DNA of 34,960 nt from Rhodospirillales bacterium (GTDB lineage Bacteria; Pseudomonadota; Alphaproteobacteria; Acetobacterales; Acetobacteraceae), in assembly GCA_025359905.1 (NCBI GenBank), contig JANYDF010000032.1, positions 1 through 34,960 on the forward strand, given 5' to 3'. The notes below the pieces were generated by a model. The model ran no database searches and had not been told where the DNA came from. It was given only the letters and a program-made list of their open reading frames with translations. Below, piece by piece: positions 16,636 through 24,772 of the stretch; the first letter of the stretch is position 1, and the number at the start of each line of letters is the position of its first letter. The translations under genes and the position numbers were made by a program.

Positions 16636-16659
16636 CGGCACCGTCCAAAGGTAACTGCC

Positions 16660-17490
16660 ATGGCCCCCAATCTTTCCGCCCATATGACCGTGATGCAGAA
16701 CGCCGCCCAGCGCGCTGCGAAGCGGCTGCTGCGCGACTTCAACGAGGTCGAGCAGTTGCAGGTGAGCGTGAAGGGCCCGGGCGATTTCGTCAGCCAGGCC
16801 GATCTGCGCGCCGAGCAAACGATCCGCGACGATCTGAACAAGGCCCGCCCCGGCTACGGTTTCCTGATGGAAGAATCGGGCGCCTCGGGCTCGGATAACT
16901 GGGCGTGGCGCTGGGTGGTCGATCCGCTCGATGGAACTTCGAACTTCCTGCACGGCATTCCGCATTGGTCGATCAGCATCGGCCTGGAAAAGCGCCTGCC
17001 GGACGGCTCCACCGAAGTGGTGGCCGGCGTGGTGTACGCACCCGCCGTCGATGAAATGTACTGGGCGGAAAAAGGCACCGGCGCGTTTGTCAACGACCGC
17101 CGGCTGCGCGTCTCGGCCCGGCGCGACATGCAGCAGGCCATGTTCGGCACCGGCATTCCATTTGCCGTGTCGTCGCATTCGCTGCAACGCACCTTCGCCC
17201 GCACGCTGGATGCGCTGATGCCGAAGGTCGCGGGCATTCGCCGCTTCGGCTCGGCGGCGCTCGACCTCGCCTGGGTCGCCGCCGGGCGGTTCGACGGGTT
17301 CTGGGAACTGCAATTGAAGCCGTGGGACATCGCCGCCGGTCTGGTGATCGTGCGCGAAGCGGGCGGCTACGTCACCGACCCGAACGGCGGCGACGCGCGG
17401 GAGCGTGGCGACATCGTGGCCGCCAACGCGCATCTGCACGCGCCGCTATGCGCCATCGTGCGCGACAGCATGGCCGCCACCGGACGCTAA
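16660..17490 (+). CDS. suhB: Inositol-1-monophosphatase family protein (SuhB-like)
   Basis: Mg-dependent sugar phosphatase of 276 residues. Metal-site motifs: Glu71 (LMEESG), WVVDPLDGTSNFLHG (Asp88, Asp91) and the later ALDLAWVAAGRFDGFWE with KPWDIAAGLVIVREAGG. It hydrolyses inositol monophosphate or similar phosphates; SuhB in E. coli also has a role in rRNA antitermination. The ATG at 16660 follows AAAGG; an internal Met9 is an alternative start. It precedes the OmpA/MotA/MotB-like module by 75 bp. Confidence 0.92.
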   Translation: MAPNLSAHMTVMQNAAQRAAKRLLRDFNEVEQLQVSVKGPGDFVSQADLRAEQTIRDDLNKARPGYGFLMEESGASGSDNWAWRWVVDPLDGTSNFLHGIPHWSISIGLEKRLPDGSTEVVAGVVYAPAVDEMYWAEKGTGAFVNDRRLRVSARRDMQQAMFGTGIPFAVSSHSLQRTFARTLDALMPKVAGIRRFGSAALDLAWVAAGRFDGFWELQLKPWDIAAGLVIVREAGGYVTDPNGGDARERGDIVAANAHLHAPLCAIVRDSMAATGR

Positions 17491-17565
17491 GATTTTGCGT
17501 CAGACGCTGTTGCGCTGGCGGCTTGGTTGAGCGGTTGGCGGTGGTCGGGTAGGTTGAGCGGACAT

Positions 17566-18279
17566 ATGCGCCATCTTGCCATCCTGACCGCGTCCGTCGT
17601 GGCGCTTGCTGTCCTCGCGCCGTCCGCCGCCATGGCGCAAGCGGCGGTGGACCCGCATGCGCTGGACGAACTCATCGCGCCCAAGCAGACCACGCACGCT
17701 GCGCCGCCGCCGCGCAAGCCGGCGGTGAAACCGCCTGCCGTGGCGGTGCCGTACAAACCCACGCCGCCAGTGACCACTGCGCCACCCGCTGTGGTGGTGC
17801 CAGTCGCGCCGCCGCCGCCGCCGCCGGTGCTGCCACCGCCGATTGAAGTGCCGGTGCGCGCCGCGCCGCCGGCACCGCCACCGCCCATTGCCACCGATGC
17901 GCCGGGCAATTTCAGCAAAATTCCCAGCGGGTTGCGCATCACCTTTGGCACGGGCCGCGCCGATTTGAACCCGGATACCGCCGCCGCATTGCGCACGCTG
18001 GCGCACACCGCCGCCTCCGGAACGGACACCGCGTTCAATATCACCGCCTTCGCCGCCGGCACGCCGGACGATCCATCGAGTGCGCGGCGGCTGTCGCTGT
18101 CGCGCGCCCTGGCGGCCCGCAGCGTCCTGATCGCCGAGGGCGTGCTGTCGATTCGCATCTACGTCAAAGCCCTCGGGGCTGTGGCGCAGTCCGGTGCGGA
18201 CGCGCCGCCCGACCGCACCGACGTCACCATAGCCGCCAGCCCCGCCGCGTCCCCCCCGACCCAGAAAGCCGCCCAATGA
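17566..18279 (+). CDS. OmpA-like periplasmic protein with Pro-rich linker
   Basis: 237 residues: signal peptide (RHLAILTASVVALAVLAPSA, cleavage after AMAQA at about residue 26), then a Pro/Val/Ala-rich linker (about 50-115, with six to seven prolines in a row). An OmpA-type C-terminal domain follows, beginning about residue 120 (RITFGTGRADLNPDTAAALR) and containing SARRLSLSRALAARSVLIAEGV and RIYVKALG. OmpA domains bind peptidoglycan non-covalently, though the usual Asp/Arg diaminopimelate-binding pair is not obvious here. Its stop overlaps the next start by ATGA, so it belongs with the MotA/MotB-like genes. The role is unknown. Confidence 0.8.
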   Translation: MRHLAILTASVVALAVLAPSAAMAQAAVDPHALDELIAPKQTTHAAPPPRKPAVKPPAVAVPYKPTPPVTTAPPAVVVPVAPPPPPPVLPPPIEVPVRAAPPAPPPPIATDAPGNFSKIPSGLRITFGTGRADLNPDTAAALRTLAHTAASGTDTAFNITAFAAGTPDDPSSARRLSLSRALAARSVLIAEGVLSIRIYVKALGAVAQSGADAPPDRTDVTIAASPAASPPTQKAAQ

Positions 18280-19430
18280 CGCGCCCGACCGTGTTCCTGA
18301 TCCGCATGCTGATCTTCCTAACCGCCGTCGGCGTGGTGGCCGGGCTGCTGTCGGGCGCGCTGATGACCGCATTCGCCAGCAACCCGCTGCTCAACACGCT
18401 GATTTTGCTGGTGCTGGCGCTCGGCATCGGTTGGAACATCCGCCAAGTCATCCGTCTGTCGCCGGAAGTGGTGTGGCTGGAAACCTTTCAGCGCAATCGC
18501 GTGAAGATTGCCAGCGTGCCCGCCCCGCGCCTGCTCGCCCCGATCGCCGCCATGCTGGCCGCCCGCACCGCCAAGGGGCGCGATGGGCAGGAGCGTTTCA
18601 CCATCTCAGCCCAGATCATGCGCTCGATGCTCGACAGCATCGCCAGCCGGCTGGACGAAAGCCGCGAGTTGTCGCGCTACATGGTCGGGCTGCTGATTTT
18701 TCTCGGCCTGCTCGGCACCTTCTGGGGTCTGCTGCTCACCGTCAGTTCGGTCGGCGACGTCATCAATTCCATGTCGGTCGGCTCGGGCGACATCAACGCG
18801 CTGTTCGAGCAGTTGAAGGGCGGATTGGCTAAGCCGCTCAAGGGCATGGGCACGGCATTCTCGTCGTCGATGCTCGGCCTCGCCGGCGCGCTGGTGCTGG
18901 GCTTCCTCGACCTGACCGCCGGGCAGGCGCAAAATCGGTTTTTCAATGAGTTGGAAGAATATCTTGCGGGCCTGACCCGCGTTTCGTCCGGCGCCTTGGG
19001 CGGCGACGGCGAAGGCTCGGTGCCGGTCTATGTGCAGGCGCTGCTCGAACAGACCGCCGAGAACATGGAAAACCTGCAACGCATCCTGGCGCGCGGCGAG
19101 GATGGACGCAAAGAAGCCAACATGGCGGTGCTGTCGCTGACCGAGAAAATCGGCACGCTATCCGACACCATGCGCACCAACCAGCAACTCATGCTGCGCA
19201 TCGCCGAAAGCCAGCAGACACTGGCGCCAGCCCTGCAACGCTTGGGTGACAACCGCCGCGACAGCGGCGACGATGTGTCGCGCGGGCATCTGCGAAACAT
19301 CGAACTGTATTTGCAGCGCCTGCTCAGCGAGAGCGAGCAAGGCCGCGCCCAAACCACCGCTGAAATTCGCAACGATATCCGCGTGCTGACCCGCACGATT
19401 GCGGCACTTTCCGAAGAACCGCCGCGATGA
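18276..19430 (+). CDS. MotA/TolQ/ExbB-type proton channel protein with helical tail
   Basis: 384 residues. Two N-terminal membrane helices (about residues 8-28 and 36-55), a cytoplasmic stretch, then two core helices of the MotA/TolQ/ExbB fold (about 142-168, YMVGLLIFLGLLGTFWGLLL, and about 190-215, GMGTAFSSSMLGLAGALVLG). A soluble helical C-terminal tail of about 165 residues follows (NRFFNELEEYLAGL; many Gln/Glu/Arg). The LGTFWG and AFSSSMLGLAGAL motifs mark an ion channel around the single helix of a MotB-like partner. It starts within ATGA of the OmpA-like gene, and the MotB-like gene begins 14 bp after its stop. It is not flagellar MotA, since no flagellar genes are nearby and the tail differs. 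Confidence 0.85.
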   Translation: MTRPTVFLIRMLIFLTAVGVVAGLLSGALMTAFASNPLLNTLILLVLALGIGWNIRQVIRLSPEVVWLETFQRNRVKIASVPAPRLLAPIAAMLAARTAKGRDGQERFTISAQIMRSMLDSIASRLDESRELSRYMVGLLIFLGLLGTFWGLLLTVSSVGDVINSMSVGSGDINALFEQLKGGLAKPLKGMGTAFSSSMLGLAGALVLGFLDLTAGQAQNRFFNELEEYLAGLTRVSSGALGGDGEGSVPVYVQALLEQTAENMENLQRILARGEDGRKEANMAVLSLTEKIGTLSDTMRTNQQLMLRIAESQQTLAPALQRLGDNRRDSGDDVSRGHLRNIELYLQRLLSESEQGRAQTTAEIRNDIRVLTRTIAALSEEPPR

Positions 19431-19444
19431 AGGGGGCCTAAGCC

Positions 19445-20956
19445 ATGGCACTGCGCAAGCGCGGCGGCCAAAGCGAGGGACTGAATGTGTGGCCGGGCTA
19501 CGTGGACGCGCTGTCCACCCTGCTCATGGTCATCATTTTCGTGTTGCTGGTGTTCGTGCTGGCGCAGGCGTTCCTGTCGGTCACGCTGTCCGGGCGCGAT
19601 CAGGCGCTCGACCGGCTGAACCGGCAGCTTGCTGAGCTATCGGATATGCTGTCGCTGGAGAAAGGCCGCTCGTCGGAACTGCGCACCTCCATCGCCCAGC
19701 TTGGCCGCGACCTGCAGGCAGCCACGGCCACCCGCGACAGCCTGTCGCAGCAGCTTGCCTCCTTGCGCATCGAGCAGAACCGGCTGACCGCCGACCGGGA
19801 CGCGCTGAAATCTGCCCGCGACAAGCTGGCAGCCCAGTTGGCCGACACCGGATTGCAGGCGCAAGCCGGGCGGGCGCGCGACGAGCAGTTGCAGCGCCAG
19901 CTTGCCGAAGCTGCCAAACGCGGCGACCAGACCGCGCAGGAAGCCGCCAACACGGCGGCACAGTTGTCGACCACGACAGCCCAGTTGGCCGCCACGTCAG
20001 CGCAACTGGCCAGCGCCTCGGCGCTGCTGGCCAACACCAACGCCAAGCTGGCCGACACGCAGCGCGAACTCGCCGCCGCCCAGGCCAACCTTGAAGCGAT
20101 GAAGCAGCAGGCGGCTGAATTGGACCGCAATGTGCAAGTCGGCAAAGCCACCATCGCGGCCAAACTGTCCGAGCTCGCGACAATGGCCGAACAGGTGCGC
20201 AATCTGACCGCGCTGCGCGACCAGTTGGAACGGCAGGCGCAGGACGCAGCGGTGCGGGCAACCACCGAGGAACAGCGCCGCGCTGCCATCGCTGTCGAAT
20301 TAGCCGACGAGAAGAAACTATCCGCCTCAGCGCGCGCCCAAATCGCCGCGATGACGCAGGACATGGAGCAGTTGCGCGGCCAACTGGCCATTGTCTCGCA
20401 CGCGCTGGAACTGTCTGAATCATCCGGCAAGGACAAGGACGCGCAGATCGCCAATCTCAGCACGCGGCTGAACACCGCGCTGGCGCAGAAACTGGAGGAG
20501 TTGCAACGCTATCGCAGCGATTTCTTCGGCCGCTTGCGCGAGGTGCTGGCCAACCGCCCCGGCATCCAGGTGGTCGGCGACCGCTTCGTGTTCCAAAGCG
20601 AAGTGCTGTTCCCGGTCGGCAGCGCCGATCTGACGGCAGCCGGGCAGGAACAGATGAACCAGCTTGCCGCCACGCTGAAGGACATCGCCGCCGAAATCCC
20701 CACCGACGTAAATTGGGTGCTGCGCGTTGATGGTCACGCCGACCGGCAGCCGATCAGCGGCGGCGCGTTCAACAGCAACTGGGAACTGTCTGCCGCACGC
20801 GCGATTACTGTGGTCAAATTGCTGATCGCGGACGGCATCTCGCCCAACCGGGTTGCCGCCACCGGATTTGCCGAGAACCAGCCGCTGGATGCAGCCGACT
20901 CGCCGGAAGCCTATGCAAAGAACCGGCGGATCGAAATCCGGCTGACCGATCGGTAG
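19445..20956 (+). CDS. MotB/OmpA-like protein with very long coiled coil
   Basis: 503 residues. One membrane helix (about residues 18-45, GYVDALSTLLMVIIFVLLVF) carries Asp21 where MotB/TolR-type proteins have the proton-binding Asp. A coiled coil of about 290 residues follows (about 50-340, rich in Gln, Ala, Leu; repeats such as AQLSTTTAQLAATSAQLASA). An OmpA domain closes the protein (about 370-503, FPVGSADLTAAGQEQMNQLA, VDGHADRQPI, NWELSAARAITVVKLLIADG and KNRRIEIRLTDR), which should bind peptidoglycan. Likely the stator rod of an envelope motor with the preceding gene. AAGGGGG lies ahead of the ATG. Confidence 0.87.
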   Translation: MALRKRGGQSEGLNVWPGYVDALSTLLMVIIFVLLVFVLAQAFLSVTLSGRDQALDRLNRQLAELSDMLSLEKGRSSELRTSIAQLGRDLQAATATRDSLSQQLASLRIEQNRLTADRDALKSARDKLAAQLADTGLQAQAGRARDEQLQRQLAEAAKRGDQTAQEAANTAAQLSTTTAQLAATSAQLASASALLANTNAKLADTQRELAAAQANLEAMKQQAAELDRNVQVGKATIAAKLSELATMAEQVRNLTALRDQLERQAQDAAVRATTEEQRRAAIAVELADEKKLSASARAQIAAMTQDMEQLRGQLAIVSHALELSESSGKDKDAQIANLSTRLNTALAQKLEELQRYRSDFFGRLREVLANRPGIQVVGDRFVFQSEVLFPVGSADLTAAGQEQMNQLAATLKDIAAEIPTDVNWVLRVDGHADRQPISGGAFNSNWELSAARAITVVKLLIADGISPNRVAATGFAENQPLDAADSPEAYAKNRRIEIRLTDR

Positions 20957-20968
20957 CCAGTCCGCCTG

Positions 20969-21541
20969 CTATCCCGCAAAGCCGTCCACCACGCGCTGCA
21001 ACAGTGGCGCGTAGTGCGCGAACGGCGGCGTGGTCATGCCTTGCACTTTGCCGGCCTCGTCCCACAGCCGCACCCGGATCGCGTCGCGGCAGAACGGGTG
21101 ACACTCGAACGCCGCCGCCTCGTCCGGCTCCATCGGCCCGCCCTGCAACGCCAGCGTTTGCACCGAGGCCTGCGACAATTTGCCGAAATAGCCGGGATCG
21201 GTGGCGCACAAATACCGTTTCGCCGCGACATGCAGGCGCACGCATTCCACCACCAGCGGCGGGAAGAACCCTTCGAGCACCTTGGCCCCGGCCTCCTCGT
21301 GCAAGTCGTCCACGCCCTGCTCGATATAATCCTCGCCGAACTCGCCGGTGTAATGGCCGATGTCGTGCAGCAGCGCGGCGGCGACCAACGCGTCGGCAGC
21401 CCCCTCCTGCTCGGCAAAACAGGCGCCCTGCAACATGTGCTCCTGCATGGTCACCGCCTCGCCGAGATACGAATCAGCGCCCCGGCGCGTGAGGATATCG
21501 GCGATGAAGGCGACGATGCTGTCACGGGTTGGCTTGGTCAT
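20969..21541 (-). CDS. PhnZ-like HD-domain oxygenase (phosphonate type)
   Basis: 190-residue HD protein strongly resembling PhnZ, a mixed-valence di-iron oxygenase that cleaves 2-amino-1-hydroxyethylphosphonate. All expected metal ligands are at nearly identical positions: His35, His59, Asp60, His81, His104 and Asp161. The substrate-contact residues known in PhnZ also appear: the Tyr25/Glu28 lid (SYLGEAV), Lys108 (HVAAKRY), Ser126 (LSQAS) and Gln133 (LQGGPM). TmpB, acting on a trimethylated analogue, is the closest alternative. No phnY, C-P lyase or phosphonate transporter gene is near. The ATG at 21541 is followed downstream by the convergent MotB-like gene. Confidence 0.88.
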   Translation of the reverse strand: MTKPTRDSIVAFIADILTRRGADSYLGEAVTMQEHMLQGACFAEQEGAADALVAAALLHDIGHYTGEFGEDYIEQGVDDLHEEAGAKVLEGFFPPLVVECVRLHVAAKRYLCATDPGYFGKLSQASVQTLALQGGPMEPDEAAAFECHPFCRDAIRVRLWDEAGKVQGMTTPPFAHYAPLLQRVVDGFAG

Positions 21542-21568
21542 GCGGCGAGCTCCTGCGCGTCGCCCGCT

Positions 21569-22759
21569 TTATACGAGCGCTGGCAACGGTCTGTCAGCCG
21601 CTGCCCGGCGGCAAAGCATCGCCCCGAACGCATCGATCACCCGGCGCATGGCGGGCAGCTTGTACGGATACAGATCGGGCGGGTCCATCGTATGGATAAT
21701 CGCCGCCACGTCCGCCTCGAACACCAGCAACCGACCGTCCGGCAATTCGGCGCAATCGATCTGGTGGTAGTCCAGCCCGATCCAATCATCCACCGCCGCA
21801 AGTGCCGCATCGTGGCGGCGCGCGAAGCCGGCATCGAAGCCGTCCATTTCCGCCGCCTCCATCGCCCGCTTGCCGGCGCTGTCGGCCATTCCCGCATTCA
21901 GGTAATGCACCATCCAGTGCGACGACGCCGCCATGTGGCACAGAAACGGCACGCCCGCGACGAAGGCGATGCGGTACTTGCGGAACAGCCCGTCCGGGCT
22001 GCGATAGTCGATAAACGGGCAGGCGTAGAACTGCGCGCCCGGCACTGCCGCCAGATAGGCTGCCAATTCGTCCGGGCCGTTCAGTTTGGCTAAGTCCTGC
22101 CCCGCGTGCGAGCCGAACGGACGCAGCAGGCACGGATACGCCAAACCTCCCAGCGCCGTCCGGGGCAACGGCGAAATCGCGGGTGCGGTGCAGCCGGGCA
22201 GCCCAGCGATCGCCCGCGCCACGCCGTCGCGGGTCAATCGCGCTACCCGGGCCGGGTCGTTCAAGACCGGGCGCGGCCAAGTGCGAAACAGCGGCGCCAG
22301 CCGCCGCAAGGCCGCCGGGTCGGATTCGCTGGCCGCGAAAAATGCCACGTCGTGGTCCGGCATCGCTTCCGGCAAAGCAGCACCCGGCCGCACGAACAGC
22401 AGATCAAGCCGCACATCCAACTGCTCGGTTATGAAATCGAGCGGCGTATTCACCATCAGATCGCCAGGGGCTGCCAGGGCCAACACCCGCACAGCCGGCA
22501 CCCGGCTGGACGCCACGCGGAAAAGCTGAGCCCGGGCCAGCGCCTCATCCTGCATCGCCTGCGCCTGATCGGGCCGGAAGCAAAGCCGGTGCGCCGCCGA
22601 CGCATCCAGCAACATCGCCGCAGCGTCCGCCTGCCCGGCAATGCCATTCAGCAAGTCGCCGAGACCAACACCGGCAAACGCGCGCCGCGCCAAAGCCGCA
22701 CTGCCAAGGACAAGTGGCGGGGTCAGCGATGGGTCGATGCGCGGAACAACATCCAGCAT
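21569..22759 (-). CDS. ATP-grasp-like protein of unknown substrate
   Basis: 396 residues. The N-terminal ~190 residues are not recognised (VLALAAPGDLMVNTPLDFIT, LLFVRPGAALPEAMPDHDVA). The C-terminal half has ATP-grasp features: YPCLLRPFGSHAGQDLAKL (nucleotide-binding Arg/Gly loop), FYACPFIDYRSPDGLFRKYR, and DYHQIDCAELPDGRLLVFEA with a Glu after hydrophobic strands, ending AAIIHTMD. It probably forms a carboxylate-amine or thiol bond, or is a relative lacking activity. The ATG at 22759 is 35 bp after the TPR gene stop; the ribosome site is weak. Similar domains elsewhere are fused to TPR repeats, and here the TPR gene is adjacent. Confidence 0.65.
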   Translation of the reverse strand: MLDVVPRIDPSLTPPLVLGSAALARRAFAGVGLGDLLNGIAGQADAAAMLLDASAAHRLCFRPDQAQAMQDEALARAQLFRVASSRVPAVRVLALAAPGDLMVNTPLDFITEQLDVRLDLLFVRPGAALPEAMPDHDVAFFAASESDPAALRRLAPLFRTWPRPVLNDPARVARLTRDGVARAIAGLPGCTAPAISPLPRTALGGLAYPCLLRPFGSHAGQDLAKLNGPDELAAYLAAVPGAQFYACPFIDYRSPDGLFRKYRIAFVAGVPFLCHMAASSHWMVHYLNAGMADSAGKRAMEAAEMDGFDAGFARRHDAALAAVDDWIGLDYHQIDCAELPDGRLLVFEADVAAIIHTMDPPDLYPYKLPAMRRVIDAFGAMLCRRAAADRPLPALV

Positions 22760-22793
22760 GCCGCCAGCATCGGCGGCAGTGGTTAACGCACCG

Positions 22794-23363
22794 TCAAGCC
22801 GCCTCGCCTTCGACCCTCTTGCGCAGCATTTCCAAGCGCGCGGCGCCGCCCGGCGTATGCGGATCGATCTCCATCGCCTTGCGCCACGCCTCCAACGCGC
22901 CCTGCCAGTCGCCGCGTTGCTCGGCGATGTGCGACAGACCCTGCAACGCCGAGAAATGCCGCGGCTCACGCTTCAATACCTCGCCGATATCGGCCAACGC
23001 CCCCGGAAAATCGCCCAAGGCCGCCCGTGCCGCAGCGCGGCGATTGAAGCCCTCGGCATAGTCCGGCTCCAGCGTCAGCGCTGCCTCGTAGTCGTCCAGC
23101 GCCTCATGCTCCGCCCCACCCTGCAAATCCCGGTCACCGCGCGCCATCAACAGCACGGCGGCGGGCGAGCCTTGCTTCACCCACAAGGTGCGAATGCGGC
23201 CTTCGATCATGGCAGCGGTCGATTCGTCCGGCGCGCTCTTCAGCGACTGCAATAGCCGGTCCAATTCCACTTTGCGGGCATCTGGCCGTTGCTCCGCCCA
23301 GGCAGCGCCGCCAGACAGCGCCGCGATGGCAGCGGCGGCAATGCAGGACCGAAACACACCCAT
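22794..23363 (-). CDS. Secreted TPR-repeat protein
   Basis: 189 residues from the chosen ATG at 23363: signal peptide MGVFRSCIAAAAIAALSGGA ending AWA (about residue 23), then about three tetratricopeptide units (DRDLQGGAEHEALDDYEAAL, EPDYAEGFNRRAAARAALGD, ALQGLSHIAEQRGDWQGALE). TPR proteins act as protein-binding scaffolds, here periplasmic. A GTG at 23426 overlaps the glcF stop (GTGA) and would add 21 residues before the signal; AGGTGG just before 23363 favours the shorter form. It lies between glcF and the ATP-grasp-like gene, on the same strand. Confidence 0.75.
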   Translation of the reverse strand: MGVFRSCIAAAAIAALSGGAAWAEQRPDARKVELDRLLQSLKSAPDESTAAMIEGRIRTLWVKQGSPAAVLLMARGDRDLQGGAEHEALDDYEAALTLEPDYAEGFNRRAAARAALGDFPGALADIGEVLKREPRHFSALQGLSHIAEQRGDWQGALEAWRKAMEIDPHTPGGAARLEMLRKRVEGEAA

Positions 23364-23422
23364 CACGCCACCTGTCTGAGCACCATCCCTCAGATAGGCT
23401 GCCGCACGGCGCGCGCCAAGCT

Positions 23423-24769
23423 TCACGCTGAGACGGAAAAATTCATTTGCCGCCCGGCATCGAAACGTGTTTCGTTAATGCCCGCCGGCACCGGCCCGCC
23501 CGCCATCCAGTCGAGCAACTGCACCGTATGCACAATCGGCAGCCCGCCCCCGGCAAGCTGCGTCATGCAGCCGATATTGCCCGCCGCCACCAGATCGGGC
23601 CTGGTGCGGCGCAAATTCTCCAGCTTGCGCTCGCGCAAACGGGGCGCGATGTCGGGCTGCATTATGTTGTAGGTGCCCGCCGAGCCGCAGCACAAATGCC
23701 CTTCGGCCGGTTCCACCACGCGGAATCCGGCCTTGCGCAGCAGCGCTTTCGGCTCGCCGGTGATCTTCTGGCCGTGCTGCAAGCTGCACGCGGCATGATA
23801 GGCCACCGTCAGGCCGGGTGCGTCGCGGGTTGGGGCGTAGCCGATTTTGGTCAGGTATTCGCTGATATCCAGCGCCAGCCCGGCCACGCGCTCGGCCTGC
23901 GCCTGCTCGCGCTCGCCACGGAACATGAAGCCGTAGTCCTTCACCGTGGTCCCGCAGCCCGATGCGTTGATCACGACGGCGTCCAGCCCCGCCCCGTCCG
24001 CCTCGCGCACCCAGGCGGCAATATTCGCCCGTGCGCTGGCCATCGCCGGGTCGTGCTTGCCCATGTGATGCGTCAAGGCACCGCAGCAGCCGGCACCTTG
24101 CGCCACCACCACTTCGACGCCCAGGCGCGTCAGCAGGCGGATGGTGGCGTCGTTGATGTCCGGGTCCAACACGCTTTGCGCGCAACCGGCCAGCAGCGCC
24201 ACCCGGCCGCGCTTGGTGCCCTCAGCCTTATGAACCCGCGCGCCGGACAGCGCGCTCGGCCCCGGCAAACGTTTCGGTGCCAAGGCCAGCATGGCCCGCA
24301 ACCGCTTGGCCAGCACGCTGTTGCCCGGCACCGCGCCGCGCAGCGGGCGGACGGCGGACGCGCCAAGCATGGCGAGCCGCAACCGCCCCGGATAGGGCAG
24401 CAGCCCCGCCAGCAGCGAACGCGCGGCGCGGTCGTGCCACGGGCGACGATAGGTATGTTCAATAACGACCCGCGCCTGATCGACCAGATGCATGTAGTGC
24501 ACGCCGGACGGACAGGTGGTCATGCACGACAGGCACGACAGGCATCGATCAACATGCCGCGCCACCTCCTCGGTGGCCGGACGGCCCGACTCGAGCATGT
24601 CTTTGATCAGGTAAATCCGCCCGCGCGGACTGTCCAACTCGTCGCCCAGCAGCACGAAGGTCGGGCACGTCGCGGTGCACATGCCGCAATGCACGCAGGT
24701 GCGCAGAATTTGGTTGGCGGTGGCGATGCCGGGGTCGCGCAGTTGTTCGGCGGTGAAATTGGTCTGCAT
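23423..24769 (-). CDS. glcF: GlcF, glycolate oxidase iron-sulfur subunit
   Basis: 448 residues. Two 4Fe-4S motifs: Cys25, Cys28, Cys31, Cys35 (CVHCGMCTATCP) and Cys76, Cys79, Cys82, Cys86 (CLSCLSCMTTCP). Two CCG domains follow (GAGCCGALTHH and HLCCGSAGTYN). It transfers electrons from the GlcD/GlcE flavoproteins to the membrane quinone pool during glycolate oxidation to glyoxylate. It begins three bases after the glcE stop. Confidence 0.95.
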   Translation of the reverse strand: MQTNFTAEQLRDPGIATANQILRTCVHCGMCTATCPTFVLLGDELDSPRGRIYLIKDMLESGRPATEEVARHVDRCLSCLSCMTTCPSGVHYMHLVDQARVVIEHTYRRPWHDRAARSLLAGLLPYPGRLRLAMLGASAVRPLRGAVPGNSVLAKRLRAMLALAPKRLPGPSALSGARVHKAEGTKRGRVALLAGCAQSVLDPDINDATIRLLTRLGVEVVVAQGAGCCGALTHHMGKHDPAMASARANIAAWVREADGAGLDAVVINASGCGTTVKDYGFMFRGEREQAQAERVAGLALDISEYLTKIGYAPTRDAPGLTVAYHAACSLQHGQKITGEPKALLRKAGFRVVEPAEGHLCCGSAGTYNIMQPDIAPRLRERKLENLRRTRPDLVAAGNIGCMTQLAGGGLPIVHTVQLLDWMAGGPVPAGINETRFDAGRQMNFSVSA

Positions 24770-24772
24770 CGC

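Noticed and set aside
15952-17439. 495-codon minus-strand frame
   Set aside because: Antisense to efp and suhB; no recognisable domain, His/Arg/Gln-rich shadow composition.
17566-20956. Zorya defence system
   Set aside because: Only MotA/MotB-like parts resemble ZorA/ZorB; no ZorC, ZorD or ZorE gene follows, and the context is housekeeping (suhB).
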